Shown here: one piece after another, positions 28,201 to 41,664 of the stretch
How the letters are laid out: each line of letters begins with the position of its first letter
Position numbering within the stretch: the stretch's first letter is position 1
NCBI GenBank assembly: GCA_013399305.1
Contig: VXAI01000021.1
Coordinates: 4,465,874 to 4,529,873 of the forward strand
Reading direction: 5' to 3'
Length of the DNA stretch: 64,000 bases
From: Rostratula benghalensis
Lineage: Eukaryota; Chordata; Aves; Charadriiformes; Rostratulidae
Made by a program: the position numbers and the translations under genes
Notes under the pieces: model-generated
Told to the model about the DNA's origin: nothing
The model's input: only the letters and a program-made list of their open reading frames with translations
The model's database searches: none

Positions 28201-28978
28201 TGACATCTCGTAAAGACAAGATGAGCAGCACCCAGACTCCAGAATCCCAGACAGGATTTCATAGTCCACGTTGCTGCAGAAATAACAAGGAGACAGCTCA
28301 GAAACTTACTGCAGCCCACCACAGAAAACATTCCATGTTTCTGATCTAGTTTTTCATTCAAAGAAGGAATATAAGGGGGTTTTGAGGATGAAATCTCCTC
28401 AGTTATTGGAAGGAAGCTGTCCAGTTCTCTGTTCCTCTAGCTAATGAGATATCCTGCAAGCAGCAAAAGGCCTGGAACTAGTCTGTTGCCTAATAAAGTC
28501 ATATATATTTCTTTAAATGTCTGCCTTCCTCATACAAAGAAGGGCCTTGCTATGCTACCCACTGAGCAAACTGCAAATCCACAACTGACCATAGAATTAA
28601 AATGAGGGAATAAATAAAAAAGGAAATCAAAACTATGAAAGCGTACAGGAGGAATAAAAAAAGAACATGAAGAATTTTCCATATGTAATAACAGCATCCA
28701 GCCACATCAGCCGCCACAGCTGATGTCCTTGACTTTGCCCAAAGAGCAATATAGTAACTACAGCTTAACTCCATCTTAATTTAAGCTGAAGCAGTCCTAG
28801 TAACCCCTCTAGAACAAAAACAATCAGTGTCTAAGGTCCCCTGTACCTTGATTTCCATGGCATGGCTCCTGTTGAAGGGTACTCTGAGTTTTTTGTGGCA
28901 GTGCAGATCCCAAGTCCAACATCAGTTATCTTTTGGCTACTTCAGAGGTGGGAAAGGAATGGGCTTGTGAGGCCTGAC

Positions 28979-29005
28979 TTTTAGTTAGTTATTTAGTTAG
29001 TTTAG
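28979..29005. repeat. TTAG-type short tandem repeat
   Basis: TTAGTTAGTT-ATTTAGTTAG-TTTAG: about six imperfect TTAG units interrupted by extra T. It is an ordinary intronic microsatellite. Confidence 0.75.
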
Positions 29006-29477
29006 TCACATTGTCTCATAAACAGAAGTAGGTTAACAGAGCTGACTAGCAACTTCCATCCCTTAGTAACGGCTACTGAAACCTTCAAGACTCCTATTTG
29101 TTACTGTGCTGAGGTGAAATTCATCCTGAGATGCCAAATAAGCAGTGCCTCTGTAACATTTCCATTGCATGGCAGTACGTGAGAGTAACAAATTAATTTC
29201 CTCTGATTTATCTGTGCATTAGAACAAAACTTGAATTTTCTGTCCCTTTACTAAAAAAAATGGTGAAAAAGAAAGGGAAATCCAAAAGTACATCAGCTGT
29301 ATTCACCAGTAAAATTTGCAAACCATCTACCACACAGTTAGGACTAGTTCCAAAGCCCACCGACATCAATGGGCTGAGGATCAGATCCTTAGTCAGCTTT
29401 TGGAGCTAATTCATCTTTGAAATGACAATTGTATATTTAGGCAGCATTCTCCTTATATATCTTATTTGCCTCAAAGC

Positions 29478-29581
29478 TCTGTCCAGTCCAGTATTGAATA
29501 TTTCCAAAGATGGAGATTCCATAGCCTCTCTGGGTTTCTGTGTCACTGTTTGGCCATTTTCATGACAAGAAAAAATAATAT
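29478..29581 (-). mobile_element. CR1 LINE 3' UTR fragment, minus orientation
   Basis: The plus strand reads AGTCCAGTATTGAATATTTC, then CAAAGATGGAGATTCCATAG and CCTCTCTGGG, followed by a diverged TGTCACTGTTTGGCCATTTT. This is the antisense of the CR1 region whose consensus contains the AGGGATGGAGATTCCACAAC / CTCTCTGGG block. It is diverged and has no coding capacity. It lies about 255 bp from an INSC exon. Confidence 0.75.
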
Positions 29582-29835
29582 TCTAGTATCTTTGAAATAT
29601 GGAACATCACCTTTTTTTTTTTTTCAATATCACATTAAAAGCTGTCATATTTCATAATGCTCATGATAAAAAGGGACAGAAGCAGACAAAGAAAGAGCTA
29701 TATATTGAAAAGAATCAAGAACTGCAGACATTAAAGCAATTTAGATTTGACTATACCAAAACAAACAATAGAGCTGAAACTAGTTGACTTTTATATAAAT
29801 GTGCTCAGACAGCATCTTGCTGAGAAACCACTCAC

Positions 29836-30014
29836 CTGATCTCGGGAATATGGAGTATCCACTATGTGTTTGTCTGAACATGCTGCTAGAAGAATTTTCA
29901 TTGCATTTAACTGGAGCAGTATTTCACAAGCCATGGTATCAAAGAAAGTAATATTGGCAAGAGCTGCTGAAGCCAGCAGGAAAACTTCCCCAGACGATGC
30001 TTCTTGGCACAGTT
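29836..30014 (-). CDS. INSC: INSC coding exon (179 nt)
   Basis: The exon encodes 59 full codons, residues 101-159 of the visible protein. It begins LCQEASSGEVFLLASAALAN and ends with VDTPYSRDQ. The segment LLASAALANITFFD is a clear armadillo-repeat helix pair. The acceptor is TGCATTCCTAG and the donor is GTGAGT, both canonical. Two leading bases (AA) complete the codon split with the upstream exon, and the exon ends in phase 0. The sequence is very characteristic of vertebrate INSC, and I see no frame break. A plus-strand frame over 29864-30076 is an antisense shadow. Confidence 0.94.
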
Positions 30015-32041
30015 CTAGGAATGCAGAAAATACATTGAATAAAAGTCATTCATTCATTGTAAAAAAACAGGGTTAGGTGTTTCAAAGCAGTATTTAAGCA
30101 TCTGCAACCTTCCTTAGTAATCCCAGTATCTAAGACCAAGTTCATAATCATCAAGATATAAACCAAAACAAAATAAAGAAAATATTCTTAATGTTGTCAA
30201 TTATATAATATGTCACACATTGTTTGGGTGCTTTATAAGCAATATTAAAGTTATTCAAATGAATGCACATTATTTTGTACAGGGAAAGCAGGGAAAGATG
30301 ATAAATATGAAGCTAGACAGCACGCATTTCTAACTCGCACCTTATTAATGAGACAATATACCATTGTACAGGCAATATTCCACTAAATGCTGTTCAACAT
30401 AGAGCTTGATATAACTAGATAAAATTAAATACAGGAGACAGAATGCTAACAGTAACTAATCCATAAGAGAATAATTCTGCTATATATTCTTTAGAACAAG
30501 GTATATATACATGTTGCCTTTCTATAAACCTATTTCTCTACAGTCAAAGACAATCCTACATATTTTCTGGTTTCAATAAGAAGTGCTGAAGACACAGCTC
30601 CCTTTTAATTCCTTGCACACATGTATTTTAACTAAGATCTGAATCACCTGGCAAGTGGATTTCAGCATGGTTTAAAAATTAAACATATTACAGTAATTCA
30701 ATTACTGAGTTATAAATATTACAAGGAAACTAGTGCGTGATTAGTGAAAGGGCTTTTCCAAAGTTATACATGGTCTATTTTTAATGCTCACATTTATTGG
30801 GCAGAGCACATACTCCTGTGGAACTTAAACAGTGATGATCAGGGATATGCTCCACCTGCTAATATCTTCTGGATAGGTTGTTCAGATTGTCCCTTGACAA
30901 TGTACAGTGGTACACTGTAATAACCTGGAAAATCATCTTAAATAAGTCAGGTCAGATGCCTCTAGCAGTCTAGCTACAGCAGAACCAAGTTCAGAACAGG
31001 TTAATTCCACCCACTGAATTCAGGGCAGGCTCAGGGCAGAACCTTCAATATTTGTTGCTGGATAGTCTGGTCATCAGGAAAAAATTGTTTCCTTGATTTC
31101 TCTACTAGTTCTGTTTGGGCATATCAATGATGACTAAATAGATTTCGGGTAATTCCCAGACACTGCAGAATCCTCAAGCACTGGCACTGCTATAGTTTTG
31201 TTGGGTTTTTATTAAAACAAAACAAAACAAAAACATGCATGAAAATTGAAGTGCTGTTGTTTTAACTGTAAACATTAAGCTCATAGAGAAATACCCAGAT
31301 GTATTGATACATGAGAAATCAAAATAGATGACCCAAACTGTACTTTCTGACATGAAGCTCTGTGAAATTCTGAATTTCCAGATCAGAGAGAGGAAGACAA
31401 TTCTTGATTGAAAGCTTCTGGTATTTGAGAGGAAAAGAGCACAGTGCCAGAAATAAGGGATTCCTCTTTTCAGAAAGTCATGAGAAATATCGTCTTATTT
31501 TTCTGAAGTGTCCTCACTGACCCAGGTTATGGAAAAGCTTGCTTTTACCTTTGCTTCATTTTACCATGGATCAGAGGCCTAGACAAGAGATTTTTTTTTC
31601 CTTGTAAGAACGTACATAGATTATAATATAGTGTGCTTTTACTCTGAAATATCATACAAATGTAGAAGCAGTGGTGAGCTTAAGTTCTAGAAAGTTTAGA
31701 AAATACAATGGGAATAAAGGTTAGAAGCTATTGGAAACTAATCTTTTACAGGCAAACGTGGGACAATATACTTTACTGAGTCTTTTCTGTGGTTCTAATA
31801 GTAGAATTTCATACAGATATTATTTTGACAAACATGCTTAAATTCCATTCAAATATGGACTGGACTAAAAAATATTATGCAATTACAGAATGCCCTGATT
31901 TCAAATTAAAAATGACTGAGTTCTTTTATCTCTTAAGGAAAGAATGGTAAGCATTATTCAGGGAATATTTCTAGTGAAAGAGAGTCCTACCCCAAGCTGT
32001 AATTTTAACTGGAAAGACTCAGAAGTCCATATAGAACTTAC
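30015..32041 (-). other. INSC: INSC intron (2027 bp)
   Basis: The borders are a GTAAGT donor and an ATTCCTAG acceptor. It contains a small perfect hairpin (TACAGTG, 3-nt loop, CACTGTA) at 30903-30919 and an AAAAC-type short repeat near 31216-31231. I recognise nothing else. Confidence 0.85.
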
Positions 32042-32213
32042 TGACAAGTGCTGTTACAATTTCTTCCATATTTTCCAGAAAGCTGCTGAGGTGCTGAGAG
32101 AACGTGAGATGTGGAGACGTGATCTGTGCAATTACTGCTGCTGCTTCTGCATGAGTAGCTTCAGAATGGGTATTATCAGTAAGAATGTCAGCCAGGCACA
32201 GTATACCATCGAC
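32042..32213 (-). CDS. INSC: INSC coding exon (172 nt)
   Basis: The exon encodes 57 residues plus one base of a split codon, residues 43-99 of the visible protein. It starts VDGILCLADILTDN, contains an alanine-rich helix (HAEAAAVIAQ) and ends NMEEIVTALV. The acceptor is TTTTCCATAG and the donor is GTAAGT. It starts in phase 0 and ends after the first base of a codon; that A joins AA of the next exon to give Lys. The text is typical of armadillo repeats, in which alanine/leucine helices pack into a superhelix that binds partner proteins. A plus-strand open frame at 31944-32309 covers the same bases and is only an antisense shadow. Confidence 0.93.
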
Positions 32214-35200
32214 CTATGGAAAAACAACAGTTACAGGTTGGAAATACTCCAGGAAATACTTTTACAACCAAAGATGGGTCTGCAGTTCTCTTTTCCTGTC
32301 TGTGGCTAAACTTCTCCGTTTATTTTCAAAAATTACTTAAACTTCATGGCTCTTAGGACATAAGAAGTTTCAATTCAGCAAATATAAATTAGTTCAGCAT
32401 AAAAGGTATAGACCAGCAAGAAGTCTTGCATTTCCTTCTCCCTTAATGTTCCTGCTGAGTTGATTTTGGTCAGGTAAACAAGTCTTTTCTGACAGATGTC
32501 TGAAGTTAAACATTAATCCAAAAATAAACTCTGAAAAGCAAATGCTAACTGCTTCTATGCCACAGCCTCGCTTAAGCTCTTGTCTGAGTGTGTCCCAGTA
32601 TGAGACTCGAGCCTGAGTGTGCACTGATTTCTTCAGAGACATTTTTTTTGCCACTTTTTTCTGAATTTGTCACATAGCTAATTCAGGATCAAAAAAATAC
32701 TATTGAGGAGAGATCTTGGACAAACTGCACTTGATGGGCTTGCACAGCTTTAACATTCACACTCTAGGGCTGTATATCGTTGCCTACTTGGAAAAGAAAC
32801 AGAAAAATTAGTAAAATGTACATAGGTTTATGTTTTTAGAGTGTTTTAAATGTTCTAAACTCATTCCTTACACAGTTTAGGCAGATCTGTCACATATGCA
32901 TACCTTGCTCTGGTTTACAGGAGATCCATTGACACAATGAAAGACTGCAACAGAGCATAGCCAATGGGAAAGCTGAAACTACAGCAAGGTATCAACAACC
33001 AAACCCAGCAAAGGAAGGTTCTCTGTAGCAAGGACATAATCTGTGAACTTTCACAGGAATGAAATTTAACAGGAGTACATTTCTCCCCTTGTTTAACATA
33101 CACCTGAATAATTCATCATGTTGCCAAGCAGGTGAGGTAGGTAGATGGGCTTAGAGGAGACAGACCATGAAGATTTATGTAATTAATTGTGGATATATCT
33201 ATGTCAAATCCACATAATTTCATTAATTAAAATCTTTATATAAACTAAAATAATGTAACTATAGGGACAGTTTACAAATTATCAGAGCTTTTAGAAATTT
33301 CAATGAGTAACTATTCTAAAAACTGGTCTTATTTATGTATTTATCTGAAGTTCTGAAAAAAATGCGGGGTCAATTGCCTTGTATGATTCTTGAACAACTT
33401 ACAGATACGAAGAGGCATCATAAAATCTTAGCACTAAAATATACTTTAGCAGTCAAACAAAAACAAACCCATACTGTGTTGTACACTCACCAAGACTCAG
33501 TCTTAGGTGTGAATTTCAGACTGCATTCTGTTTATTCAAGGCCTCTTCAGAACATACCCATTAAGTCCTATCCATTATCTTCACGAAAAGTATTTAGCAA
33601 ATCTCTTATTCACATTTTTTTATTTATTAATACAGAATGTTATCTTAATTACTTATTCTGCAATGGGCATGAATTAAATTATTTGATACACACTGGCAGT
33701 TACTGTATTTTACAAGAAACGCTCTCAGATTGATGGGAGCAAAAATTACCCTCTGGAAGATCATTCATTGGGACACACTTTTTAATAGGCAATAGACTAT
33801 ATCATTGGAAGTCTAATAACATAGATAAATACAAAAGAAATTATATGTCTATTTTCCCTCAGATTACAAATGGGACTTAGTATAGAAGAAGCTCAAGTAC
33901 TGGCAAGAAAAGGAAGAATAAATTTTCAACATTAAACTTTCTCTTGACAAGCTTTCAACATTAATCTACCTACAGCAAAATATTTCCACCTAGTTATGGC
34001 AGAATTCTACAGCTTGAAACAGCAGATTCACGTAATTCACTCAGCTTCAAGGTATATTAATAGATCTCAGTGTCAAGATTTAATATATGTCCTCACAAGA
34101 TGATTTAGTAGCCAAAGTGTGCTAGACAATATCATATGCAAAAACCCCCAACTTTGTCACCTTGAAGCCTCCCTAGATCACACCTTGTCTAGGGTCCGAT
34201 GGATGCTAATAACAACAGTCAGTATAAAAAGTTAAAAATAATCCAAGGCATTCAATAACTACTTCACAAGAAACTTCTTCTAAGATCTGATAACAGGATA
34301 CAGCACTCTTCAGCTCTAAATTTACTGGTTTAAATTTACTTGACCAACTCTTATTCAATGGCCTCAACAAAATTACTTTAGAGTAGTTTTATGCTATTTC
34401 AGAACAAGTAATAGCGTATGAAAGGCAGGTAAAGGCACATGTTAGATTTTTTCAATCACCACTGATTGTTTCTATCTACACTATAAAATACAACTTCTAA
34501 CAATACAAGGCCGGTACTTAACTTTTAAATTACATATTTGACTATTTTTTATTCGCTAAGTAATTGTTTTTGGAAATTGGAAGTTGCTGATTTTTTAATA
34601 GAAACGGATATATTTTTAATTTGTTATTTCTGTTGCTATTTATAAAGATAAAATACATATTTTGGATCCGTGAAAGCCAGCACTAGTTAGTTTTCCTCCT
34701 TTCTATTCAGAAGCATATAAAATACTAACAAATTCAGCCTAAAATTTGCTCTATACACTTTTTTCTTCCATCTTAAATATAGAAAATAAAATAAAATAAT
34801 TCTACTCCAGCAAGCAACCCCATTTATAAGTGTCTAGCAATAAATTTTTAAATGACAGGGGAACAATCTAATAAAAGCACTTTAACGTCCAAAAAGAAAT
34901 TGCTGCTCAAAGCATTTTTATAATTAACTTTCACACTGAAAGGAACTTTGGATGGCTGCCCTGTTTTCTGTTTAATTTTGGTGAAGTAATCAGCTAAATG
35001 TCAAATCTGTTCATCACCTTGGCAATACAAAAGAACCAGTTAGCCAGATAATGCAAACAAATGAATTCCATGAATGCAACAAGATGCTGTGGAGACCCTG
35101 CATTTGAGGAATGGCATTCAGTAAATGCTTGATCACTAATATTTCAATATTGATAATTGGAAAAATGCCAGGAACTGGATTCTTCTGACCATAGTCCTAT

Positions 35201-38200
35201 TATGGAATCTTAGCCCGAGTGACAAAATAAATACATGACCACTTTACTGCATAGATTAAGCCTTTTGAAAGGAAATAATTTTTCACTGCGACAGGAAGGA
35301 ATGAGCTCTGGGGCAGTCCCTTCTTCAGTATACCTGTTCTTCCTCCTAAAAATACTAAATAAAACTAGGTATCTGTTAAAGATACCAATACAGAGCATGG
35401 GAATAATTGCATTAATGACTTCATTATTTGAAATATTAGACACAACAACGGTCTTAACTCTCTTTGTCCTGAGGAGGTTCAAGGCAGGCTTTCCATGCTA
35501 CTCCAGGAACAAAGACCCATTGCCTTCTTTTTAGTAACGCCTATCTTCATTTGTATAAAATGCTCCTGACAGCCTTTTCTCACACTATGACTTTCTCTAA
35601 CATTCCTGCTTCCTCACCCTTAACACTCAGATGTTCACTATATATTGGTAAACTTTCTCAAAGTTGTTTGTTTGGGGGTTTTTTTTGCATTCCCAAAATT
35701 GATCTCCCAAGCTGTATCAGCTTGCAAGATGTGTTAAATGTGGCAATATCTAAGTAGCAACCTTGCATCTATACTGCAGGAAGAAATAAACTGCAGAGCA
35801 AGATGAAATAACAAGTTCCTTAGTTCCTTATATTGGGCTGACTAGGAGTGAAAGGATAAACACCGTGTAAAATTTTTCTCCCTACAAAACCTAGGGAAAT
35901 CAATCAAGCAGTCACCTCACAAGAAGAACCTCATGTTCTTAGGCACTCAAATATGCTCTAAGCTTGTTGCAGATAAAAAGCACAACTGCAGAGAATAAAT
36001 CATTTTACAGAAAGGATGGATAAAATCAATAAGATCAACATCCAGAATTCTTTTTGGTATGTGCTTCAAGAATAAGGGAAAAGCTGGCTTTGCGCTCTGT
36101 CAATTATGAGGACTGTTATGCAGGGTAGGACAGCAATTTTAAAGCATTACTTCTGTAGCTGATAAAACAAACCAGGAACTGCAATGCTATTAGCCTAGCA
36201 GCTCATACCCACTCCCATAAATCACAATTTACATTGCATCAAACTACCTTCTACAAACATAGGTGGACCGGCCAACTTTCCTGGTACACTCCTCACGTGC
36301 CTCCAACTCTACAGGATAGAGCTGAGTGGCTACAAAGGGCAGGAGAAGATACTGCAAAGGAATTCACATGCAGTTGTGTAAAAGTCATCTGTACTACAGA
36401 TCCTTCTATTCAACCACTGTTGGTGTTTATAGAATTGGGATTCATTGACAAAACAGAATGAAAACTGCTGAGCACAAATGAATACAGTGGCTTGGAAAAA
36501 ACCCAAACATTTGCAATGGCCTTTGTACTCAGCATTTGTTACATTCTCTTCCTTCTATTCTGTCACAGCTAAAAGACAATCACAATAATGACTGTTGCCT
36601 GTAATCTCAGGAACATACAAGAGTAGGGGAGAACAAAATGTGTTGATATATGATAAAGTTAGAGACTGAATTCCTGAAATTGTGTGACACATGACAGAAA
36701 CCAACGGTTTCTCAGATTCTTTTGCCCTACATTTTGGAGGGCAGGATAAACTGGCTGGTTTTTAAGTTGCAGAAATCTATTCCTATTTGTAGGATTTTCT
36801 TCATATCTGCATTACAAATTCCAGAAAGTATATGCTTGTTTCTTTTAAATAATGGATAAGGCTTTATATTATACTTTGGGGTCTGAATTTCATTAAAATG
36901 GAGCCACATAAATACAAAAAGGACTCAGCAACAAGATGAGAGGAACTGTCATGTCTTATATAAGAATGCTGAACAAGATACTGGGACCTGAAGTCTGAAT
37001 TAGGAAAAGACCATATATTAGTAGTTTTCACATAGCCCTCATTTTTATTTACCCTGGGGGATCATAGCCTGAGAAAGAGGGGAAAAAAAAAATAAAAAAT
37101 CACTGCAACTATTGCTATAAACAAACAGGGGCTCCAGGGTTACACGTAGCAGGGCACTCCAGAAAATGATATGTGCTCACTGAAAAAAACATGCTCCAAT
37201 CATCTAGTTTTAAATAAATAATGTCACAGACACTTCATTGCATGAGGGCATATTCTCAAACACCTGGTATCCGGCATTTAAAAACAAGAACATGCTTTCA
37301 ATATGTTAGATTACTTTGTATCATTTAGTTTTTTGGTGTGAGACCATGGATTTTATTTTCAAGAAGCATCTGTTAGTGTACCTCTTCATGAGGAAAACAC
37401 CAACCCTATGCATACTACAATTTTAGAGGACCCTCTTTATCTATTACAATAATGAGAAAGTGCCTCTATCCAAGAAAAAGGGCAGCATGGAAGTCATGGC
37501 CAGAGAATCAGTCATTATCAGCTAATCTAACTCTTCATTGCATCTTTCTTCTCTCAGGAAAAGTATTTGATAATCTTTCTGCTAGAATTTTGGATGGGCT
37601 TAACTCAATACTTTCAAATCTTAACATGATTACGCTAAAAAGTTAATAAAAGTGCTTATTATTATTACTATGCTAATTTTGCATACAACTTCTCCTCTCA
37701 TCAGATTAAAATTCTTGAACAGGTCAATACACCATGAAGTTAGAAACAAACATAATCCTACCCTACACTAAGAGTGTGACAATGAAAACACCACAGCAGA
37801 AAGCAGAATTATATTAGAAAGGTAAAGAGAGTGAGTAAGCAATGGAGATACCATAAGATGTTGCTTTTTTTTACTGTTACTTTAAATATGAGATTCTGTA
37901 TATGAATTCAGAAACAGATACTATGCAAACAATTTTTTGAAAAATATTTCTCATGTCAATGGTATCAGTTAAGCCTAAAAAACACCTAGCCTCTAAAATG
38001 CAAAGCCTCTACAGTATTTGAATTACTTGTGCACTAATTAAACACACCAAACAACAGCAGGACATTTCTCTAATAGAATATATTAAATATATACAGCAAC
38101 TTGTTCAGAAAAACGTTATGTCTAAATTCACAAAGTTGCCAAAACTGACAGTGTTTCACCCATGTTGTTCTTTCTAAATATTTTTTTTGCTCTTAAGAAA

Positions 38201-41200
38201 AGCACCAAGTGTTAGTATAATTGGTTGCTACATTCACAATGACTGTTCAAGTATTTTAAGAAATTAATTTAAATAAATTAGATCCAAAACTAACCTTATA
38301 TGTGCCAGATTTTTATTAGCAGAGAATTTTTACGAGCAAGTTATAGAGCTTTATGATAGCCATTTATAATGAAAACACTCACAGCACTGTAGCTATAAAA
38401 CTTTTAGTGAGCAACCCAATAAGAGTCCATTCATGTAGTAATAACAACAGAGGAAATTGCCACCCTTATTCAAAAAAGTATTTAGAAAAAGTATAAAAAG
38501 TAGCAGTTTTCATCTGATGAAAAATGATAAAACTTTTCTGGCTGCAGCGAACTCAAACTATTTCATCCTAAGATTCCTCTCTTGACAGTTAGGAAAATCT
38601 CCTTGGGTCTCCTACAAACATTGATCTACTTCTATGACTGCACTGGCAATAAAATAATTTCAGAATTGCTTTAAGCATAAGAAATTTAAGTTCAAGATCA
38701 GCTGTTTGCACAGAATCTTTATGAGCAGTCAGAGGTCTACTCTGAGCCATCAGGTAAAATAATCTCAGAGCTTTTTCTCTCCATCAACACCACCCAGTAC
38801 TGCTCTTTGGTCAAATATAGTTGCTATATTTATTCTATACTAGAAATAAAGACAATGCTAAGAGGCTGACAAAACAGTATATTTATAAACTGAATTTTTA
38901 TTTTTCTTCTACTCAATATTGTTTGCTGCCTTACCAGGTTTCAACATATGTAAACATCGTAATTGAGGATAACAAACATATGTATGTTGAAAGGTAAGCT
39001 AGTGTTTGAATGCTGCATTGAAGGGGAAGAACAAACCCACGTATCTGGTAACACTTTCAATAGAGATTCTTCATTCAGCAAGCAAAAATAACTACAACAT
39101 ACTGCTTTGATACAGGGGCAGTTCCAATCGGCATTCAGAACCATATTATTTTCATAAACTGATCTCTGATCAGAAAATATATTAGAACTCACTGAAACAG
39201 AATTTACCTACGCAGATTTACCTGAGCAGATTCCAGCTTCAATTTGCCCAGGACCATCTCTGGTTATTTTAGATGGAAAAATGTGTAAGCATTATGTTAT
39301 GCCAAAGATAAGATCTCAACTTGAAATATCATAGATCCGGGAAAATAAGCATGTTGTTGAGGAAAGTCCCAAATAATGTTCTGATTCTGTCATCCAATCA
39401 CTGCCTAATCTGTGCACCAGTTTGATCACTCTTAGATTAATATTCACAAGAGATGTTATGACAGAAGGAACCTAACTTCTAGTAAGTACTAAATACAAGG
39501 TTTCCCCCCTCAAGATTCATTTTGCATAAGCAGTAAAAACTCATTTCATATTCCAAACCAACCTAATCTTCTAGATCTGTAAAGCCCAAGTCTGGGCTAG
39601 AAATTTCACATGATCAGGCTTCATTCTGTCACCTGCCAGTCCATAAAAGAATATGAGTTACTGCAGATCTCCACAGAATGGTACAGGGCTTCCCCTGCCT
39701 CCAAGAGAGGTTCCCAGGATTAGGACCTATTCTGTTCTCGGAAGGAAGCAGGGATAACATCAAGGAACATCTAGAAGAGATACTAAAAAGGTGTGACAGC
39801 AAGAAATCAGGGGTATAAACAGATTGCTCTGAAATCAGAACTACCAAACCCTTGAGGCCAAAGAATGTAACTTTAGATCAAAGTATACCAAACATCTAGA
39901 AAGAGTTCAAATTCTGCTAAAGAACAAAAAGTTTAGGAGAAAGGCAATGCTGTTTCAACGGGTGGTGCCTTGCTAGACACTAGAAGAGTGCCTTGCTGGA
40001 TTCTCTCCTGCAACTTGCTTGCAGTGCACCCTCCCTTTCCAACAGCATTAACAAATGACATGAGCTTGGGAATCACACCTCTCACAGTGCAGCAAGACTG
40101 AGCTACCACTGTAAGGAATGAGAGAAACTGCTAGAGAAAAGTCAGGGCAAATTCTGTGCTATATCACTCCCATGATTTTTTACCAGAGATGAATGCAGCA
40201 TATTTTTTTAAATTTGACTGATGTCTGATGAAGAAGGTAAGCTATACAAAACAAGACTCAATATAACAAAACATGCCAAATTCAAACCTAACAAGGATCA
40301 GGGGCTGGGGACACACCAAATGTGTGAAATGAGCTATGCAATTCAGGTACATTAACCATATAACAAATTGAAGTCTTATCATTCCCCAGGGAAGTTAAAA
40401 GCCATCAATAAAAGTCTTTCCACAGGATCCAGAGTTAGTTGAGCTAAGAACTGTTCGACACCACATATTGTCCCAAATTTCACTATAGGTTTTTACAGTT
40501 ATGAATACTCTCAGACTGCCTAGGATTTTCTGTTCATAGTCTCTGCTCTAAAGTTCTGTTTAATAACTTAAACAACAGTTACATTGAACAAGTGGGCTTT
40601 TGTTTTAAATATATTTATGGAATTGTCAGGTTTTGAAGGGAATTTGTACGTGTATGTACAATAGTTAGCATCATCAGGTTTTGGTCTGTGACTATGTTTT
40701 TTCCTAATACCCAAATCAAATACCAATTGCATCTAAATCTATATTGTCCATATTCTTTCCATATTCTTCCTCCAAGCCTATTGACAATAGTTTGTCACAA
40801 CAATGTGAAATTTTGTTAACTGTTGGATCTATTAAATATCAGTATTTTTACCAGACGTGTCTTCACTGTCCCAAAACAGCCAGGTTACCATTCATATATA
40901 GATGTGCTTGAATTATATCTTAAGTGAGTTTCCACCTTGCTTCTCTTTCCTGGCACCACTATGCCATTATTGCAATTTACAATGACTGCAATTTTTCAGA
41001 GTACAACTTTTACATTTAATATTCAGAGCCACAAAAGAACATGCACTCAAACTTCAACACGGCAATGCATAGGAGCTTGGGGCTTTTTAAAGTCTTTTTA
41101 TAAAACACTTTTTAAACTGCTTTGTAAAGTATCTTTTTTCAGTGATTAGTCATATCACTGAGCAAACGTACCTTTATAACAAAGTAGATCCAAACTACCT

Positions 41201-41537
41201 TCTAGATGGTCCTTGCCATGTCAGAAAGCTAAGGCTTCCTGCTCCTGGGCAAAGCCTGCTGGGTGTCACCTTGTCATCTCCATTGCTAGCCATTATGGAC
41301 TAGTTGCCCAGCTGCAACCGAGATTCTGTCTGGGCTTTTTTTTGTTGCCTATTGCTTAGATCCTCAGTTGTCTTACTAAAAAGCTGCGTTAACCAGAAGT
41401 AAAATACAGAAGTCATTACAAACCAAGATGAACGGCCAAGGTAAATGCAAGACAGTACCTACACCAAAACCCGAATGATTGTAAGGGAAAGTGCAATCAT
41501 GTTTCTGTTTAGATTGGCTGGCCACTGTTCTGCTCTT

Positions 41538-41563
41538 AAAAAAAAAAAAAAAAAAAAAAAAAA
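41538..41563 (+). repeat. Pure A-run (26 nt) at the gap edge
   Basis: 26 A followed by one G and then the N-run. The far side of the gap begins TATATATATA. A low-complexity tract at this site probably caused the assembly break. Confidence 0.9.
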
Positions 41564-41564
41564 G

Positions 41565-41664
41565 NNNNNNNNNNNNNNNNNNNNNNNNNNNNNNNNNNNN
41601 NNNNNNNNNNNNNNNNNNNNNNNNNNNNNNNNNNNNNNNNNNNNNNNNNNNNNNNNNNNNNNNN
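41565..41664. other. Assembly gap (100 N)
   Basis: Exactly 100 N, a size commonly used as a placeholder for a gap of unknown length. Any feature apparently crossing it, such as the open frames running through the Ns, is an artefact. Confidence 0.98.

Larger units (their letters stand above)
19282..29835 (-). other. INSC: INSC intron (10.6 kb)
   Basis: The borders are a GTGAGT donor and an AATAACAG acceptor. Near its transcript-upstream end it holds a CR1 fragment (about 29478-29581) and a TTAG-type short tandem repeat (28979-29005). Elsewhere there are A- or T-rich homopolymers, for example near 22180, 25211 and 29611. I see no exon that fits the INSC reading frame and no other gene. Confidence 0.8.

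Noticed and set aside
31944..32309. Plus-strand 121-residue cysteine-rich frame
   Set aside because: It overlaps the INSC exon at 32042-32213 in antisense. The cysteine-rich part is the complement of the GCA/GCT alanine codons.
33335..33733. Plus-strand 132-residue frame, the longest in the window
   Set aside because: Low-complexity AT-driven composition, no recognisable domain, no start context or splice signals, and antisense to an intron.
38515..38560. TGATGA-containing stretch considered as a box C/D snoRNA
   Set aside because: No convincing C' / D' / D box arrangement or terminal stem could be found.
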